Source of the DNA: Sulfuricurvum sp.
GTDB taxonomy: Bacteria; Campylobacterota; Campylobacteria; Campylobacterales; Sulfurimonadaceae
Direction of reading: 5' to 3'
Assembly (NCBI RefSeq): GCF_028681615.1
Contig: NZ_JAQUHV010000001.1
Location: 310,001-374,000, forward strand
Length of the DNA stretch: 64,000 nucleotides
This document shows, in pieces, positions 1 to 9,781 of the stretch. Made by a program: the position numbers and the translations under genes. Under the pieces are notes generated by a model, which had not been told where the DNA came from, searched no databases, and worked only from the letters and a program-made list of their open reading frames with translations. The first letter of the stretch is position 1. The number at the start of each line of letters is the position of its first letter.

Positions 1-515
1 GTACTGTTTTCTAATTGACTTCTCGTAGGATTAAACACGATCTCATCATTAATTTTCCCTACACGAACGGCACTCACCGAATTGAAAATATCAACGTCTG
101 AAACGTACAATGCCGCAGATGCGGCGTTGAGTGCCAAAACTTGTAAATCCGCTTCACGGTCGGCGCTGAGTACCATAATAGTGATTTGGATCGGATTCGC
201 AAATCCTTTTGGAAATAAAGGACGTAATGAGCGATCGACGATACGTGACGTCAATGTTTCAAAATCACTCGGTTTGGTTTCCCGCTTGATAAAACCGCCC
301 GGAAATTTTCCGGCAGCATAACTTTTTTCGATGTATTGTACGGTAAGCGGTAAAAAATCTTCATCCACAAAATCGGTCTCATCAATAACAACGGTTGCTA
401 AAATAACGGTATCTCCGCATTTAAGCCACGCAGCTCCGTTGGCTTGTGCTGCTACTTGACCGAATGCGTATCCTTCTTTTTTGTTACGTAAGTCAAGTTC
501 TACATTGTATTTCAT
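1..515 (-). CDS. pnp: Polyribonucleotide nucleotidyltransferase (PNPase), N-terminal part, cut by window edge
   Basis: Phosphorolytic 3'-5' exoribonuclease of RNA turnover, a cytoplasmic trimer. I translated the minus strand from the ATG at 515, preceded by a GGAGAAAT ribosome binding site. The 171 visible residues match the first RNase PH domain. The family signature block PGGFIKRETKPSDFETLTSR lies at about residues 73-92 and is followed by DRSLRPLFP. The remaining RNase PH, KH and S1 domains lie beyond the left edge, so nothing can be said about completeness. The MCE gene lies 16 bases upstream on the same strand and is probably co-transcribed with it. Confidence 0.95.
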   Translation of the reverse strand, partial: MKYNVELDLRNKKEGYAFGQVAAQANGAAWLKCGDTVILATVVIDETDFVDEDFLPLTVQYIEKSYAAGKFPGGFIKRETKPSDFETLTSRIVDRSLRPLFPKGFANPIQITIMVLSADREADLQVLALNAASAALYVSDVDIFNSVSAVRVGKINDEIVFNPTRSQLENS

Positions 516-531
516 TATTTCTCCATTTTTT

Positions 532-1944
532 TTATCGTTTCATTGAAGAGGCGCCGCCGATAACGTATTTCAAATCGTTATCGATAAATCGGAGACCAAG
601 ACCCAAATAAACATTTTGTGAACCCGGATTGAGGAAATTATCCCATCCGCCATATAGCTCAAGATGTTTCAACATCTGATACCGAACCTGTGCTTTAAGA
701 TGTGCACTTGTAGACCGGAAGTCGTTAATTGCATTAAAATCAAACGCTTCAGCGGTAAATTTCAACTTATCATGATTCATAAAATAATCAACTCCGACAC
801 CGCCGGTCGATTCAATCGCACCGAAACGAAGCAATGTATTATCAAAACGTTTCCCGTATTGTGCCGAATAATAGGTTTTCCCTTTTTCATGCAGTGTCGG
901 ATTTCCCAAAGCTCTATTCGAGTTTTTCGAGTAGTCATCCGTACTGATCAAATCAAACATATAATAGGTTTCAGGATTCGGAAGATAATTAACCCCTAAA
1001 TAAATTTTGCCGTATTGATCGCGCATCATGTAATCAGTATGCATTGCCACCTGTAGTTCACTAGCGGTAAAGCTTCCCAACATGGCATCCACTTTATTAA
1101 ACGCTTCCTGACCGCCTTTGAAAAAATCGCCTGCCGATTGAATCGTATCTTTGAGAGATGCACGGTTCTCTACCAGAATCGTACTGACATTGTCTTCAAT
1201 CGATGAAAATTTATCCACGGCATCCGGAAGCTTATGTTCGAGCGCACCGCTAATATTATCCATTCGTGTTGTCAATGAATCGATCCGTGCCATAATATTA
1301 GGCAAATCTTTATTCACCGTATCGGCAGTCGTCGCAAATCCGGCACTCATTGCTCTGAAATTGGCAATTGCATCATGCAGATCATCGCGATTATCGACAA
1401 TCACACCATTAAGATTCGTTCCAACATTTCGGAACGCAATAATCGCATCCTGAATCGCTTTACGATGTTCATCATCCAAAGTCCCTCTTAAATCATGCAG
1501 AAGAAGTTCCAACTCTTTTGCGGCGGCATTGACGGAATCACTCGTCTGATCAAACGATGCATAACGCTTACTTTGGGCAAGTGTTCCACCGGAACCGAGT
1601 ATTCCTGTAGAATCCCCTACAATAATATTGATTACTTTAGATCCTAATAGCGATTCTTGTGTAACGATTACCGATGAATCATCCGGAATTTTTATCCCAT
1701 CATCAATCAAAAGGGTTAGCTTTACCTGTTTTCCTTCGATTGTAATTTTTTCGACATCTCCGACCGTTACTCCATTCATCAATACGTGCGTATGCTTTTC
1801 GATACCGGACGCATCTTCCACATACGCTTCAATTATATAGCCTTTACTTCCCCATTTGCCCAGGGATGTAACCTGAGTTGAGAGAATCAACAATGCACTC
1901 AAAGCCATAACGACAAAGAGACCGATTTTTGCTTCCAGTTTCAT
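532..1944 (-). CDS. MCE/MlaD-family lipid-transport protein with barrel-like C-terminal domain
   Basis: Probable periplasmic component of an MCE (Mla-type) phospholipid transport system, 470 residues. In order: a short N-terminal anchor (about residues 8-25, FVVMALSALLIL), one MCE domain (about 36-112, containing HVLMNGVTVGDVEKI and the LLGSKVINI ending typical of MlaD), a long helical, coiled-coil-prone stretch (about 125-300), and a C-terminal region of about 160 residues. That last region is rich in alternating aromatic/polar strands (KIYLGVNYL, LLRFGAIES, VYLGLGLRF) and looks like a small outer-membrane beta-barrel. Single-MCE proteins fused to a barrel have been described in some diderms as one-chain envelope bridges. 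The permease MlaE and ATPase MlaF are not in this window. It is 12 bases downstream of lptD, probably in one operon. The MCE assignment is firm; the barrel is inferred from strand pattern. Confidence 0.85.
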   Translation of the reverse strand: MKLEAKIGLFVVMALSALLILSTQVTSLGKWGSKGYIIEAYVEDASGIEKHTHVLMNGVTVGDVEKITIEGKQVKLTLLIDDGIKIPDDSSVIVTQESLLGSKVINIIVGDSTGILGSGGTLAQSKRYASFDQTSDSVNAAAKELELLLHDLRGTLDDEHRKAIQDAIIAFRNVGTNLNGVIVDNRDDLHDAIANFRAMSAGFATTADTVNKDLPNIMARIDSLTTRMDNISGALEHKLPDAVDKFSSIEDNVSTILVENRASLKDTIQSAGDFFKGGQEAFNKVDAMLGSFTASELQVAMHTDYMMRDQYGKIYLGVNYLPNPETYYMFDLISTDDYSKNSNRALGNPTLHEKGKTYYSAQYGKRFDNTLLRFGAIESTGGVGVDYFMNHDKLKFTAEAFDFNAINDFRSTSAHLKAQVRYQMLKHLELYGGWDNFLNPGSQNVYLGLGLRFIDNDLKYVIGGASSMKR

Positions 1945-1956
1945 ACTCTACCCTCT

Positions 1957-4092
1957 TTAATTGGTTAGTTTGTAATTAAATTCAGACCCACCGATGGGTT
2001 TGAGAATAATGGTAATAAAAATATACGAATCATCCACAGAATCCGCTCCATTGGCATTGGTCAAAAGAGGACGTCGATTTTGGACATATCGAATACCGAA
2101 ATCAAGACACCGTTGCGTGTGTAAAAATCCGATTTCACTTCGTTTGAGCAAATTTTCGTGGTAATCATACGCTACGAGCCCAAAAATCCGATAATCATGA
2201 TTGTATTGATATGCCGCATCCGCTGTCCAATAGCTTGCATACATAGGACTATTATTACGCAGCTCATCTGAATAATAATGACTCACACCTGCCGTTACGA
2301 TTCCATCATTATACCTAACTGTATTTTGTTCTTTCGTTATAAGGTTACGATCATGGTTGAAAGCAGTTTGATTGTAATAGGATATGGCACTGCTTATTTC
2401 CCATTCTAATTCATTTTGTAACTCCCCGTAATAGCTTCCCTGTTTATCATAACGAAAATTTTGGGAAAGTCTATCGACAAGAAATTGTTTATTTCCTTCA
2501 AAAAGATAGTTATTGACGCCAAAAGAGAGGGTATTGCTCGGTTCATTCAAGGTATAAAATTCGCACGCAGGATTTGTACTTCCAACAATGCATTCACCGT
2601 TTGTACGATACGTATCATAATATCCGTGATAGTACCGGTTGCCTGATGCACTATAACTGACAGAAGGGGTAATTACATGGGTCATCGTCTCATACGGATG
2701 AATCAAAGTCGAGGAAAGAGAAACAGTGTGATCGAGAGATGCATACAGACCTTGATTGTACAAATTTCCTGTTTCTCCCGGGAGTCCGTTCCCGTAAAAA
2801 CCGATCACTTTAGACCTTGCTGTCGCGGTATAGCTGAGATCAAGATATTCATCAAATAAAGCCGTTTGAAGCGTCATAGGAACAGTAAAATCGCCTTGCA
2901 CCGCATTTTTACCTTCAGGACGATAAAAATTTGTGGCTGTTGCATCTGCGTTGATAAGGAGGTGATCTGCGAAAAAACTCTCAAGATAACGATGGTAATG
3001 GAGACTTGGAAGAGTCTGGATGGTTTGTGCATTACTGGCTTTATTTAAATATTGATAATGTTTAACGTACATTCCAATATAATTTTCTTCACTGCTGTAA
3101 TAGCCATTTACCCGGGATATAATTTGATTATCAGTAATATTTTGTGTCAAATCACTGTGTTGAAGATTCAGATAATCAACATCGTTCATCCAAGATCCTT
3201 TTACATATAAACCTGATTCTCCCTCTAAATTTATATCAAACCATTCCCTTAATGGGGCACTATGTTGATAATTAATAGCATATCCATAATGTTTCAAATT
3301 AGCTAGATCTTTCTCTTTTGCGTAACGTCCTTGTTCATTGAAATAGCCTCCTCCAATTGATCCTTTGGAAGATGGAGTATCTACAAATCGTAAATCTCCA
3401 TAAATCCCCTCTCCACGCATTGTTCTGATCTGAGGACGTAATTCTAGATCCCACCAATTTTGCGGTGCAAAATAGATTGGTTGTTGGTAGTAAAATCCTT
3501 CCGAATTCGACCATCCGAATGTCGGGATCAATAATCCGCTGCGTCGCGTTTTATCCGTAGGGTATCCAAAATACGGGAGATAAAACACCGGTAGATCGTT
3601 AATCACCAATCGGGCATTATAGAGGTTCACCCACATATTATCGGTATTATAATCGGCACTGCTAAAACGTATTTTCCATAAAGGGTCTTGCGAATCGCAT
3701 CCGGAAAGCGCACCGCTCGCTAAATCGATATCATTTTTACAGGTTTGCGCTTCAGCCGTATTGATCCACAAACCGTTCTCTTGATCAAATATATAATAAG
3801 GTTTTGAATAACGCGTATCATTTGCCAAATCGACACGCGAATAGTCACTCATCGCATGAAATTGATTTGCCTTGAAGATATTTACTGACCCTTTAGCCTC
3901 GATAATACTGGTATTGCGATCATATGTAAATGTATCGGCACTCAGTATTTGATCTTTATATAAAACAACCGGATTTCCCGTAACTGTTGCAATTGAGCCG
4001 TTTGTATCAGCCGTCGTTCCGTAGAGTTCAACGTGTTCATCGCCCAATAAAACGGTCGATGCGATCAGACTGATCCAGTAAAATTTACGCAT
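1957..4092 (-). CDS. lptD: LPS-assembly protein LptD
   Basis: Outer-membrane translocon that inserts lipopolysaccharide into the outer leaflet together with LptE. The 711-residue product has a signal peptide (about 1-17), an OstA/LptA-like periplasmic domain (about 20-95, with GNPVVLYKDQILSADTFTYDR and EAKGSVNIFKANQFHAMSD), and then a long beta-barrel rich in aromatic and Asn/Tyr residues. The segment LPVFYLPYFGYP followed by RRSGLLIPTFGWS is a hallmark of LptD. It is smaller than the E. coli protein (784 residues) and close to the usual size in this class. The ATG overlaps the 3' end of the RDD gene by 8 bases, so translation is probably coupled. Confidence 0.93.
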   Translation of the reverse strand: MRKFYWISLIASTVLLGDEHVELYGTTADTNGSIATVTGNPVVLYKDQILSADTFTYDRNTSIIEAKGSVNIFKANQFHAMSDYSRVDLANDTRYSKPYYIFDQENGLWINTAEAQTCKNDIDLASGALSGCDSQDPLWKIRFSSADYNTDNMWVNLYNARLVINDLPVFYLPYFGYPTDKTRRSGLLIPTFGWSNSEGFYYQQPIYFAPQNWWDLELRPQIRTMRGEGIYGDLRFVDTPSSKGSIGGGYFNEQGRYAKEKDLANLKHYGYAINYQHSAPLREWFDINLEGESGLYVKGSWMNDVDYLNLQHSDLTQNITDNQIISRVNGYYSSEENYIGMYVKHYQYLNKASNAQTIQTLPSLHYHRYLESFFADHLLINADATATNFYRPEGKNAVQGDFTVPMTLQTALFDEYLDLSYTATARSKVIGFYGNGLPGETGNLYNQGLYASLDHTVSLSSTLIHPYETMTHVITPSVSYSASGNRYYHGYYDTYRTNGECIVGSTNPACEFYTLNEPSNTLSFGVNNYLFEGNKQFLVDRLSQNFRYDKQGSYYGELQNELEWEISSAISYYNQTAFNHDRNLITKEQNTVRYNDGIVTAGVSHYYSDELRNNSPMYASYWTADAAYQYNHDYRIFGLVAYDYHENLLKRSEIGFLHTQRCLDFGIRYVQNRRPLLTNANGADSVDDSYIFITIILKPIGGSEFNYKLTN

Positions 4093-4534
4093 TGATTACC
4101 AATGTACGTGCTGTGCGGTCATGCCAGCTGCGTCGATAAGGGTCCAGAATTGCCCAGACAAATCCTAAGTAGAAAAGAGCTTCGCTGATCACCCTGAAAA
4201 CACTGCGATTAAAGGAACTGAGGAAACCGGGATTAGAGAGTGTAGCGATCTCAATCACACGGATTTTCATAATAATCTTGCCGATACTGCCGCCGTATTG
4301 CATCGTAAAAAAGGTTTGATAGATGATTTTAATGCTCATGTATTCGAGGAGAAAGCTGTTCGTAACCGAAATCATCGCTTCGAGCGTTTGAACCTTGGAC
4401 ATTGTGTCCCACAAAATGATCATCAATAATACCGAAAGAAGTACTTCATCAATCCCGAACGCTGCGGCACGCTGACGTATAGAGGCGAGTTCTAGATGTT
4501 CACGCTGAATCAGCGTATCGAGTTGCTCATCCAT
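4085..4534 (-). CDS. RDD-family membrane protein
   Basis: Small integral membrane protein of 149 residues with the RDD-family layout. Near the N-terminus IRQRAAAFGIDEVLLSVLLM (about 19-38) provides the conserved Arg and Asp. A second hydrophobic segment follows around 60-80, with GGSIGKIIMKIRVI (about 80-95), and a last membrane segment at about 110-125 precedes the basic C-terminus DPYRRSWHDR. The family function is unsettled; transport or ion-exchange roles have been proposed. The gene sits between purD (1-base overlap at 4534) and lptD (8-base overlap), so it is part of one transcription unit with purD and lptD. Confidence 0.85.
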   Translation of the reverse strand: MDEQLDTLIQREHLELASIRQRAAAFGIDEVLLSVLLMIILWDTMSKVQTLEAMISVTNSFLLEYMSIKIIYQTFFTMQYGGSIGKIIMKIRVIEIATLSNPGFLSSFNRSVFRVISEALFYLGFVWAILDPYRRSWHDRTARTLVINA

Positions 4535-5802
4535 TATCGCAGTGCTTGATACGCAATATCGGTACGGAGTTTTTTACCGGCAAAATGGACTTGACCGCAC
4601 AACATATAGGCACGATCTCTCGCCTCTTTGATACTCTCTCCTACCCCAACACATACCAGAACACGCCCTCCAGAAGCATAGAGTTTACCGTCTTCCTCAA
4701 TCACACCGGCATACGCAATATGGGTATTTTGGGCAATTTCATCATGATGGATCTCATCGACGATAATCTCTGCCGGTTCCGAGTTATCATACGGGTAGTT
4801 ACGGCTTGCCATGACAATACCGACCGCATACTTGTCATGAAACTCGACATTAAGAGTATCGAGTTGTTTGGTTGCCGCTTTGTAAAAAAGTTCACTGGCC
4901 GGGGTTTTAAGAAGCGGCATAAGAATTTCACATTCCGGATCTCCGAAACGAACATTAAATTCCAGAGTAATCGGTTCACCGTTAACGATCATAAGACCGA
5001 TAAAAAGAACCCCCTCAAACGGAGCCCCCTCTTCCTGCATCCCTTTTAGGGTCGGACGGACGATGCGATCTTTTACTTTCTCATAAATGACATCGTCTAC
5101 AAGCGGTGTCGGAGCATAGGCACCCATTCCACCCGTATTGGGACCTTCATCGTTATCCAAGAGGCGTTTGTGGTCCTGTGCCGCCGGAAGCAGGATAAAA
5201 TCCTTCCCGTCGCACAACGCAAACATTGAGAGTTCATAACCGTCCAGAAACTCTTCGACGACAACCCGTTTACCTGCATCCCCGAACGATTTTCCGCTAA
5301 GCATCTCAGAGACGGCTACTTTTGCTTCTTCATGGCTCATCGCGATGATGACCCCTTTACCGGCACACAAGCCATCTGCCTTTACGACAACCGGAGGGGT
5401 AAGAGATTCGATAAATTTAAACGCATCGCCGATATGATCGGTCTCGATATAGCGTGCCGTCGGAATGGCGTATTTGGCCAAAAAGTTTTTCATATAGACT
5501 TTTGAACCTTCTAACTGTGCTGCTGCTTTTGAAGGACCGAAAATAACTAACCCTTTGGCTTTAAACACATCGACAACACCGTCACTGAGCGGCCCTTCCG
5601 GCCCTACAATCGTGAGATCAATTTTATTTTCTACTGCAAAGTCCGCCAATTTTTCATAATCTTTAATCGCAACATTTTCGCCCAACATCGTTGTCGCACC
5701 GTTACCCGGAGCAAAATAGAGCGCTGTAACCGCAGGGTCTTGTTTCAATACTCTCCCGATCGAAAATTCGCGTCCGCCGCTTCCGATTACCATTACTCGC
5801 AT
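4534..5802 (-). CDS. purD: Phosphoribosylamine-glycine ligase
   Basis: GAR synthetase, the second step of de novo purine synthesis: it joins glycine to phosphoribosylamine with ATP. At 422 residues it is full length for PurD. Visible are the N-terminal [13 protein letters not shown] (about 4-16), the ATP-grasp segment [17 protein letters not shown] (about 138-154) and the late metal/ATP site [12 protein letters not shown] (about 282-293). The ATG at 5802 has AAGGTG a few bases upstream. The 6S-like RNA lies directly upstream on the same strand, an arrangement typical of Campylobacterota. Confidence 0.97.
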   Translation of the reverse strand: MRVMVIGSGGREFSIGRVLKQDPAVTALYFAPGNGATTMLGENVAIKDYEKLADFAVENKIDLTIVGPEGPLSDGVVDVFKAKGLVIFGPSKAAAQLEGSKVYMKNFLAKYAIPTARYIETDHIGDAFKFIESLTPPVVVKADGLCAGKGVIIAMSHEEAKVAVSEMLSGKSFGDAGKRVVVEEFLDGYELSMFALCDGKDFILLPAAQDHKRLLDNDEGPNTGGMGAYAPTPLVDDVIYEKVKDRIVRPTLKGMQEEGAPFEGVLFIGLMIVNGEPITLEFNVRFGDPECEILMPLLKTPASELFYKAATKQLDTLNVEFHDKYAVGIVMASRNYPYDNSEPAEIIVDEIHHDEIAQNTHIAYAGVIEEDGKLYASGGRVLVCVGVGESIKEARDRAYMLCGQVHFAGKKLRTDIAYQALR

Positions 5803-5833
5803 AGATCACCTTGAGAAAAAATTTAATTATCTT

Positions 5834-6057
5834 ATCTGAAACACGTTAACGCCTCTCAAATAAGGTAAAAGCCCGGGCGGGCGTTTCGCAGTAGCTTCGG
5901 TTCTCAAAGCCGAATAAAGCCACTCGAGCGTCTCTTCCGGCGACAATCTCTCATACTTGCGTACTCAAACAAGATCATCGGCACCCAAAGACGACTACGG
6001 CTGTGACTAATTGTATATGTAGAACCCTCAAAATGCGGTTACTCGCTTCACCCAGAT
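5834..6057 (-). ncRNA. ssrS: 6S-like RNA (purD motif) upstream of purD
   Basis: Gene-free 278-base gap between purD and hemD with strong RNA structure on the minus strand. Terminal pairing: 5' ATCTG at 6057-6053 with 3' CAGAT at 5838-5834, extendable by flanking T/A pairs. Distal arm: a 9-bp helix CGATGATCT / AGATTGTCG (with two G-U pairs) enclosing a GTAC-GCAA-GTAT hairpin. In the 3' strand of the central region there is a small hairpin TTCGG / CCGAA. A closed terminal stem, open centre and long distal arm is the promoter-mimic shape of 6S RNA, which binds the sigma70 RNA polymerase holoenzyme. A conserved RNA at this place in Campylobacterota is, to my knowledge, the purD motif, identified with 6S RNA. 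A perfect TATAAT lies just upstream and a run of T follows the 3' end. About 224 nt; the ends are estimates. Confidence 0.7.
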
Positions 6058-6063
6058 AAAACA

Positions 6064-6069
6064 ATTATA
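6064..6069 (-). promoter_or_regulatory. -10 box of the 6S-like RNA promoter
   Basis: Minus-strand TATAAT seven bases before the proposed RNA 5' end at 6057. The upstream stretch is T/A rich, with no clear -35 hexamer, as is common for sigma70 promoters of this class. It lies just after the hemD stop codon. Confidence 0.6.
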
Positions 6070-6080
6070 GCTTTAAAAGC

Positions 6081-6731
6081 TTAAAAGGGTGATGAATTTT
6101 GCGCAATTTCTTGTGCCAGCTGTACGGCTGAAGCGACACTGGCTTGGGGACTTACAAAGACCTCTTTCGCATTTTGAAAAGCACTCTGAGTCGTTTTTCC
6201 TATAGCGACAATGCTATGTGTCGGCAGGATAGAATACAATGCGCAAAAGCACTTAATCGATGATGGCGATGTAAAAACTAAAACGGCATCTTTTTCAATG
6301 TGATATGTATTTGCCTCTTTATTGCAGGTTGTTTCATACACAACGGCTTCATCAATAGGTATTCCCTGCCCTCTGGCCGTTTCAACCCATTCGGATGCAA
6401 TCACTTTCGGACGAAGATAGAGCCATTTGCCATTGCGTTTTTTTGCACTCAACATACCCGGAATCGATTTTCCGTAACCGTCACCTGTCTCTACATGCAC
6501 GGCACCTGCTTGTCGCGCCGCTTCAGCCGTACTTTCTGATACACAGATACAGTGTAGGGTATCCCATGTAAATGTGTACTTTTCTAAAGCGATTAGTGCT
6601 TGTTTGGAGGTGAGAATAATCCCCTCATACTGGGTAAAATCGATAGTAGGATTTAAAAATGAGATCGTAAGGATAGGGATATGGATGACGCCCTCATAGG
6701 GAGTCTTGGAGATGAGATAAACAGGGCGCAA
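6081..6731 (-). CDS. hemD: Uroporphyrinogen-III synthase
   Basis: Cyclises hydroxymethylbilane to uroporphyrinogen III in heme and siroheme synthesis, in the cytosol. HemD sequences diverge strongly, and the assignment rests on the two-lobed Rossmann-like pattern. The first lobe has YEGIILTSKQALIALEK (about 38-54, the family's T/S-S motif). The middle has WLYLRPKVIASEWVE. The second lobe has DAVLVFTSPSSIKCFCALY (about 146-164) followed by VAIGKTTQSAFQ. The 216-residue length is normal. It lies 9 bases downstream of guaA and ends next to the 6S promoter. Confidence 0.88.
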   Translation of the reverse strand: MRPVYLISKTPYEGVIHIPILTISFLNPTIDFTQYEGIILTSKQALIALEKYTFTWDTLHCICVSESTAEAARQAGAVHVETGDGYGKSIPGMLSAKKRNGKWLYLRPKVIASEWVETARGQGIPIDEAVVYETTCNKEANTYHIEKDAVLVFTSPSSIKCFCALYSILPTHSIVAIGKTTQSAFQNAKEVFVSPQASVASAVQLAQEIAQNSSPF

Positions 6732-6740
6732 GAGAGCGCC

Positions 6741-8285
6741 TTATTCCCACTCGATCGTTGCAGGCGGTTTGGAACTGATGTCATATACGACACGATTTAT
6801 CCCGTCCACTTCGTTGATGATACGACGACTGATACGCTCCAACAACGTATGAGGAAGATGGGCAAACGTTGCCGTCATACCGTCCACCGCTTCGACGACA
6901 CGGACACATACCGTGTTGTCATACGTACGGTTATCGCCCATAACACCGACTGATTTAACATTAAGAAGAACTGCAAATGCCTGCCATGTTTTAGTGTAAT
7001 AACCGCTTGCTTTCAACTCATCGAGCAAAATCGCATCGGCTTCGCGAAGTAAATCAAGATCCGGTTTGTTCACTTCACCCATAATTCGGATTCCAAGACC
7101 AGGCCCAGGGAACGGATGACGGTTAACAAGCGAATCCGGCAGACCAAGTTCAAGACCGAGTTTACGTACTTCGTCTTTAAAGAGATCGCGAAGAGGTTCA
7201 ATCAATTCAAAATCCATCCAATCCGGCAATCCGCCAACATTATGGTGTGATTTGATAGTTACGGAAGGCCCGTTGACCGAAACCGATTCGATAACGTCCG
7301 GATACAATGTCCCTTGTGCAAGGAATTTGATCCCGTCGTGTTTTTTTGCTTCCGCTTCAAACACTTCGATAAAGGTATGTCCGATAATTTTGCGTTTAGT
7401 TTCCGGATCGGTTACCCCTGCTAATTTTCCAAGGAAAATTTCCGAAGCATCTGCTACAACGAGAGGAACTTTGAGATGCACTTTGAAAATATTCTCAACC
7501 GAATCACGCTCTCCTTTTCGAAGAAGCCCGTTATCGACAAATACAGGAATCAACTGATTCCCGATTGCTTCGTACAATAATGCCGCGACAACAGATGAAT
7601 CAACTCCGCCGCTGAGAGCACAAAGAACTTTTCCTTCTCCGACCTGAGCACGGATTTTGACAATTTGTTCTTTGAGGAAATGTCCCATATCCCATTTTTC
7701 GGTGATACCGCAGATTTTACGGGCAAAATTACGAAGCATCAAGTATCCCTCTTCCGAGTGGTTAACCTCAGGGTGATACTGCATCGCGTAAACCATTTTT
7801 GCTTCATTGGCAATTGCCGCGTACGGAGAATTCGGCGAATAGGCGATCGGAACAAAACCTTCCGGCAATACATCTACTTTATCGGAATGGCTCATCCATA
7901 CAACACGTTCGTCTTCACACCCTTCAAAAAGGACAGAGTGCTGTGTCATATCAATGGTGAGTTCCGCTTTGCCGTATTCGTGATGATCACTTCGGATAAC
8001 CGAACCGCCAAAGTCAACGGCAATACGCTGCATACCGTAACAAATCCCTAAAACAGGGATTCCAAGAGCATAGACTCCTTGATCGACTTCATAAGCATCT
8101 TTGTTATACACCGATGAAGGACCGCCGCTGAGGATAATTCCTTGCGGATTTTTCGCTTTGATCGCATCAATTTTCGTGTGATAAGGAAGGACTTCACAAT
8201 AGATTTTGTCTTCGCGCAAACGGCGAGCGATCAGCTGAGTGTACTGGGAGCCGAAATCGAGGACGATGATACTGACATCTTTCAC
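6741..8285 (-). CDS. guaA: GMP synthase (glutamine-hydrolysing)
   Basis: Converts XMP to GMP with glutamine and ATP. Numbered from the GTG at 8285: class I amidotransferase domain (1-195) with nucleophile Cys82 in GICYGMQ and the His171/Glu173 pair in YHPEVNH; ATP-pyrophosphatase loop SGGVDS at 225-230; C-terminal dimer domain ending [14 protein letters not shown] chose GTG 8285 because it gives the family N-terminus [17 protein letters not shown], with AAAGG 8 bases upstream and 514 residues. An in-frame ATG at 8345 would add a 20-residue extension unlike the family. It heads a guaA-hemD pair. Confidence 0.96.
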   Translation of the reverse strand: MKDVSIIVLDFGSQYTQLIARRLREDKIYCEVLPYHTKIDAIKAKNPQGIILSGGPSSVYNKDAYEVDQGVYALGIPVLGICYGMQRIAVDFGGSVIRSDHHEYGKAELTIDMTQHSVLFEGCEDERVVWMSHSDKVDVLPEGFVPIAYSPNSPYAAIANEAKMVYAMQYHPEVNHSEEGYLMLRNFARKICGITEKWDMGHFLKEQIVKIRAQVGEGKVLCALSGGVDSSVVAALLYEAIGNQLIPVFVDNGLLRKGERDSVENIFKVHLKVPLVVADASEIFLGKLAGVTDPETKRKIIGHTFIEVFEAEAKKHDGIKFLAQGTLYPDVIESVSVNGPSVTIKSHHNVGGLPDWMDFELIEPLRDLFKDEVRKLGLELGLPDSLVNRHPFPGPGLGIRIMGEVNKPDLDLLREADAILLDELKASGYYTKTWQAFAVLLNVKSVGVMGDNRTYDNTVCVRVVEAVDGMTATFAHLPHTLLERISRRIINEVDGINRVVYDISSKPPATIEWE

Positions 8286-8377
8286 GGGTAAGCCTTTAGG
8301 TGCAAGATTTGGATAGTTTAAAGTGTAAAAGGATACTGTAAACATGTTTAAGATTTAATACAAGAGTATCTTAAAAC

Positions 8378-8383
8378 TATAAA
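8378..8383 (+). promoter_or_regulatory. Candidate -10 box for the DUF389 gene
   Basis: TATAAA in the 131-base divergent gap between guaA and the DUF389 gene, about 34 bases before the DUF389 ATG. No good -35 is visible. Several TATA-like words on the other strand could serve guaA, so the assignment is weak. Confidence 0.3.
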
Positions 8384-8416
8384 ATCAGTATTTAAAACCC
8401 TAAAGGAATCATAAAG

Positions 8417-9781
8417 ATGACCAATACTGAAGAACACCGTTTTTGGTTAAATGCCAAAGCGATGCTACGGGAACGATTAAGCCTTACCGATGATAAGGCC
8501 GAAGATACGGTAATTGATGAGCGTATTCGAAGTGATGTACACATGAAAGGGGCAAACTTATGGATTTTAATGTTTGCTATTTTTGTTGCATCGATCGGGC
8601 TCAACGTCAATTCTACCGCTGTTATTATCGGGGCAATGTTGATTTCACCGCTTATGGGACCCATCATGGGGATCGGCTATGGCGCCGGAATCAATGATTT
8701 TACCCTTATTCGTCAAGCATTTAAAAATTTAGCAATTGCGACGCTGATCGGTCTGTTGACATCAACGCTCTATTTTTTGATCTCACCCCTGGATACGGCC
8801 CAATCGGAACTTTTGGCACGGACGACACCGACCGTATGGGATGTATTAATCGGCCTTTTCGGCGGATTGGCAGGTATTGTTGCGGCAACCCGAAAAGAAA
8901 AAAGCAATGTTATTCCGGGGGTTGCAATCGCAACGGCACTGATGCCGCCGCTCTGTACGGCAGGGTTTGGACTGGCAACAGGACATTGGAACTACTTTTT
9001 CGGAGCATTCTATCTCTATACGATCAATTTTGTCTTTATCGCTTTATCCGCATTTTTAATTGTCCGTGCTTTTAACATAAGCGAAAAAAAATACGTTGAT
9101 CCGGATGTGGCGAAACGGGCACAACGCTATATCATCGTTGTAGCCATTTTAACCATCATTCCAAGTTCTTATTTAGCGTATCAACTCGTCAGTAAAGAGG
9201 TTTTTAAAGCCAAAGCAACCGCTTTTGTGAATGATCAACTGAATTTTAAAAATACCAATGTGGCACAGGTAAGAATTGATCCGCAAACAGAAGAGGTAAA
9301 AGTTTTCTTGATAGGAGACTATATTCCGCAAAGTGAACTCAACAACATTAGTGCACGTCTCGCAAGCGCAGGGTTAGAAAAAGCCAAACTGAAAGTTTAT
9401 CAAAACGGTGAGCAAGAGGGGATTGATATGTCAACGCTAAAGGCCGATATTATTACCGATTTGTATCGAAATACAAAAGCGGACCTTCAGGAAAAAGAGA
9501 AAAAAATCGCTCAGCTAAAAGAAAAACTACAGCTTTTATCCCATAACCGCGAATACTATACTGCGATTCCAAACGAGCTTCAAACGCTTTTCCCGAAAGT
9601 CCATAACGTCATTCTTTCAGAAAATTACGATTCGGCTGCAGCAGAGCATAATATCAGTGCAACCCGTCTCATTCTCAATGCCGATGCCAAAAAACGGCTA
9701 ACTAGAAGCGAACGTCAAAAAATCGAAGTGTGGCTGAAAATGCGAACAAAATCGGACAACGTGAAAATTATTATTCACTAA
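8417..9781 (+). CDS. DUF389-family membrane protein
   Basis: Integral membrane protein of 454 residues and unknown function. After a short charged N-terminus, about six hydrophobic segments run from residue 50 to 250. They include the family core IGLNVNSTAVIIGAMLISPLMGPI, split here as IGLNVNSTAVIIGAML at about 60-75 and SPLMGPIMGIGYG at about 77-89. VAATRKEKSNVIPGVAIATALMPPLC falls at about 155-180 (core GVAIATALMPPLC). The C-terminal 180 residues are soluble and charged, with a coiled-coil-prone section (about 350-375, LQEKEKKIAQLKEKLQLL). The stop overlaps that of convergent nadB by 4 bases. Some relatives are annotated TIGR00341. Confidence 0.85.
   Translation: MTNTEEHRFWLNAKAMLRERLSLTDDKAEDTVIDERIRSDVHMKGANLWILMFAIFVASIGLNVNSTAVIIGAMLISPLMGPIMGIGYGAGINDFTLIRQAFKNLAIATLIGLLTSTLYFLISPLDTAQSELLARTTPTVWDVLIGLFGGLAGIVAATRKEKSNVIPGVAIATALMPPLCTAGFGLATGHWNYFFGAFYLYTINFVFIALSAFLIVRAFNISEKKYVDPDVAKRAQRYIIVVAILTIIPSSYLAYQLVSKEVFKAKATAFVNDQLNFKNTNVAQVRIDPQTEEVKVFLIGDYIPQSELNNISARLASAGLEKAKLKVYQNGEQEGIDMSTLKADIITDLYRNTKADLQEKEKKIAQLKEKLQLLSHNREYYTAIPNELQTLFPKVHNVILSENYDSAAAEHNISATRLILNADAKKRLTRSERQKIEVWLKMRTKSDNVKIIIH

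Noticed and set aside
5834-6057. RNase P RNA or tmRNA in the purD/hemD gap
   Set aside because: No GAGGAAAGTCC-type P4 motif, no tRNA-like ends and no tag reading frame; the terminal pairing and location fit a 6S-like RNA better.
8286-8345. 20-residue N-terminal extension of GuaA
   Set aside because: GTG 8285 has a better ribosome binding site and gives the usual start of the amidotransferase domain.
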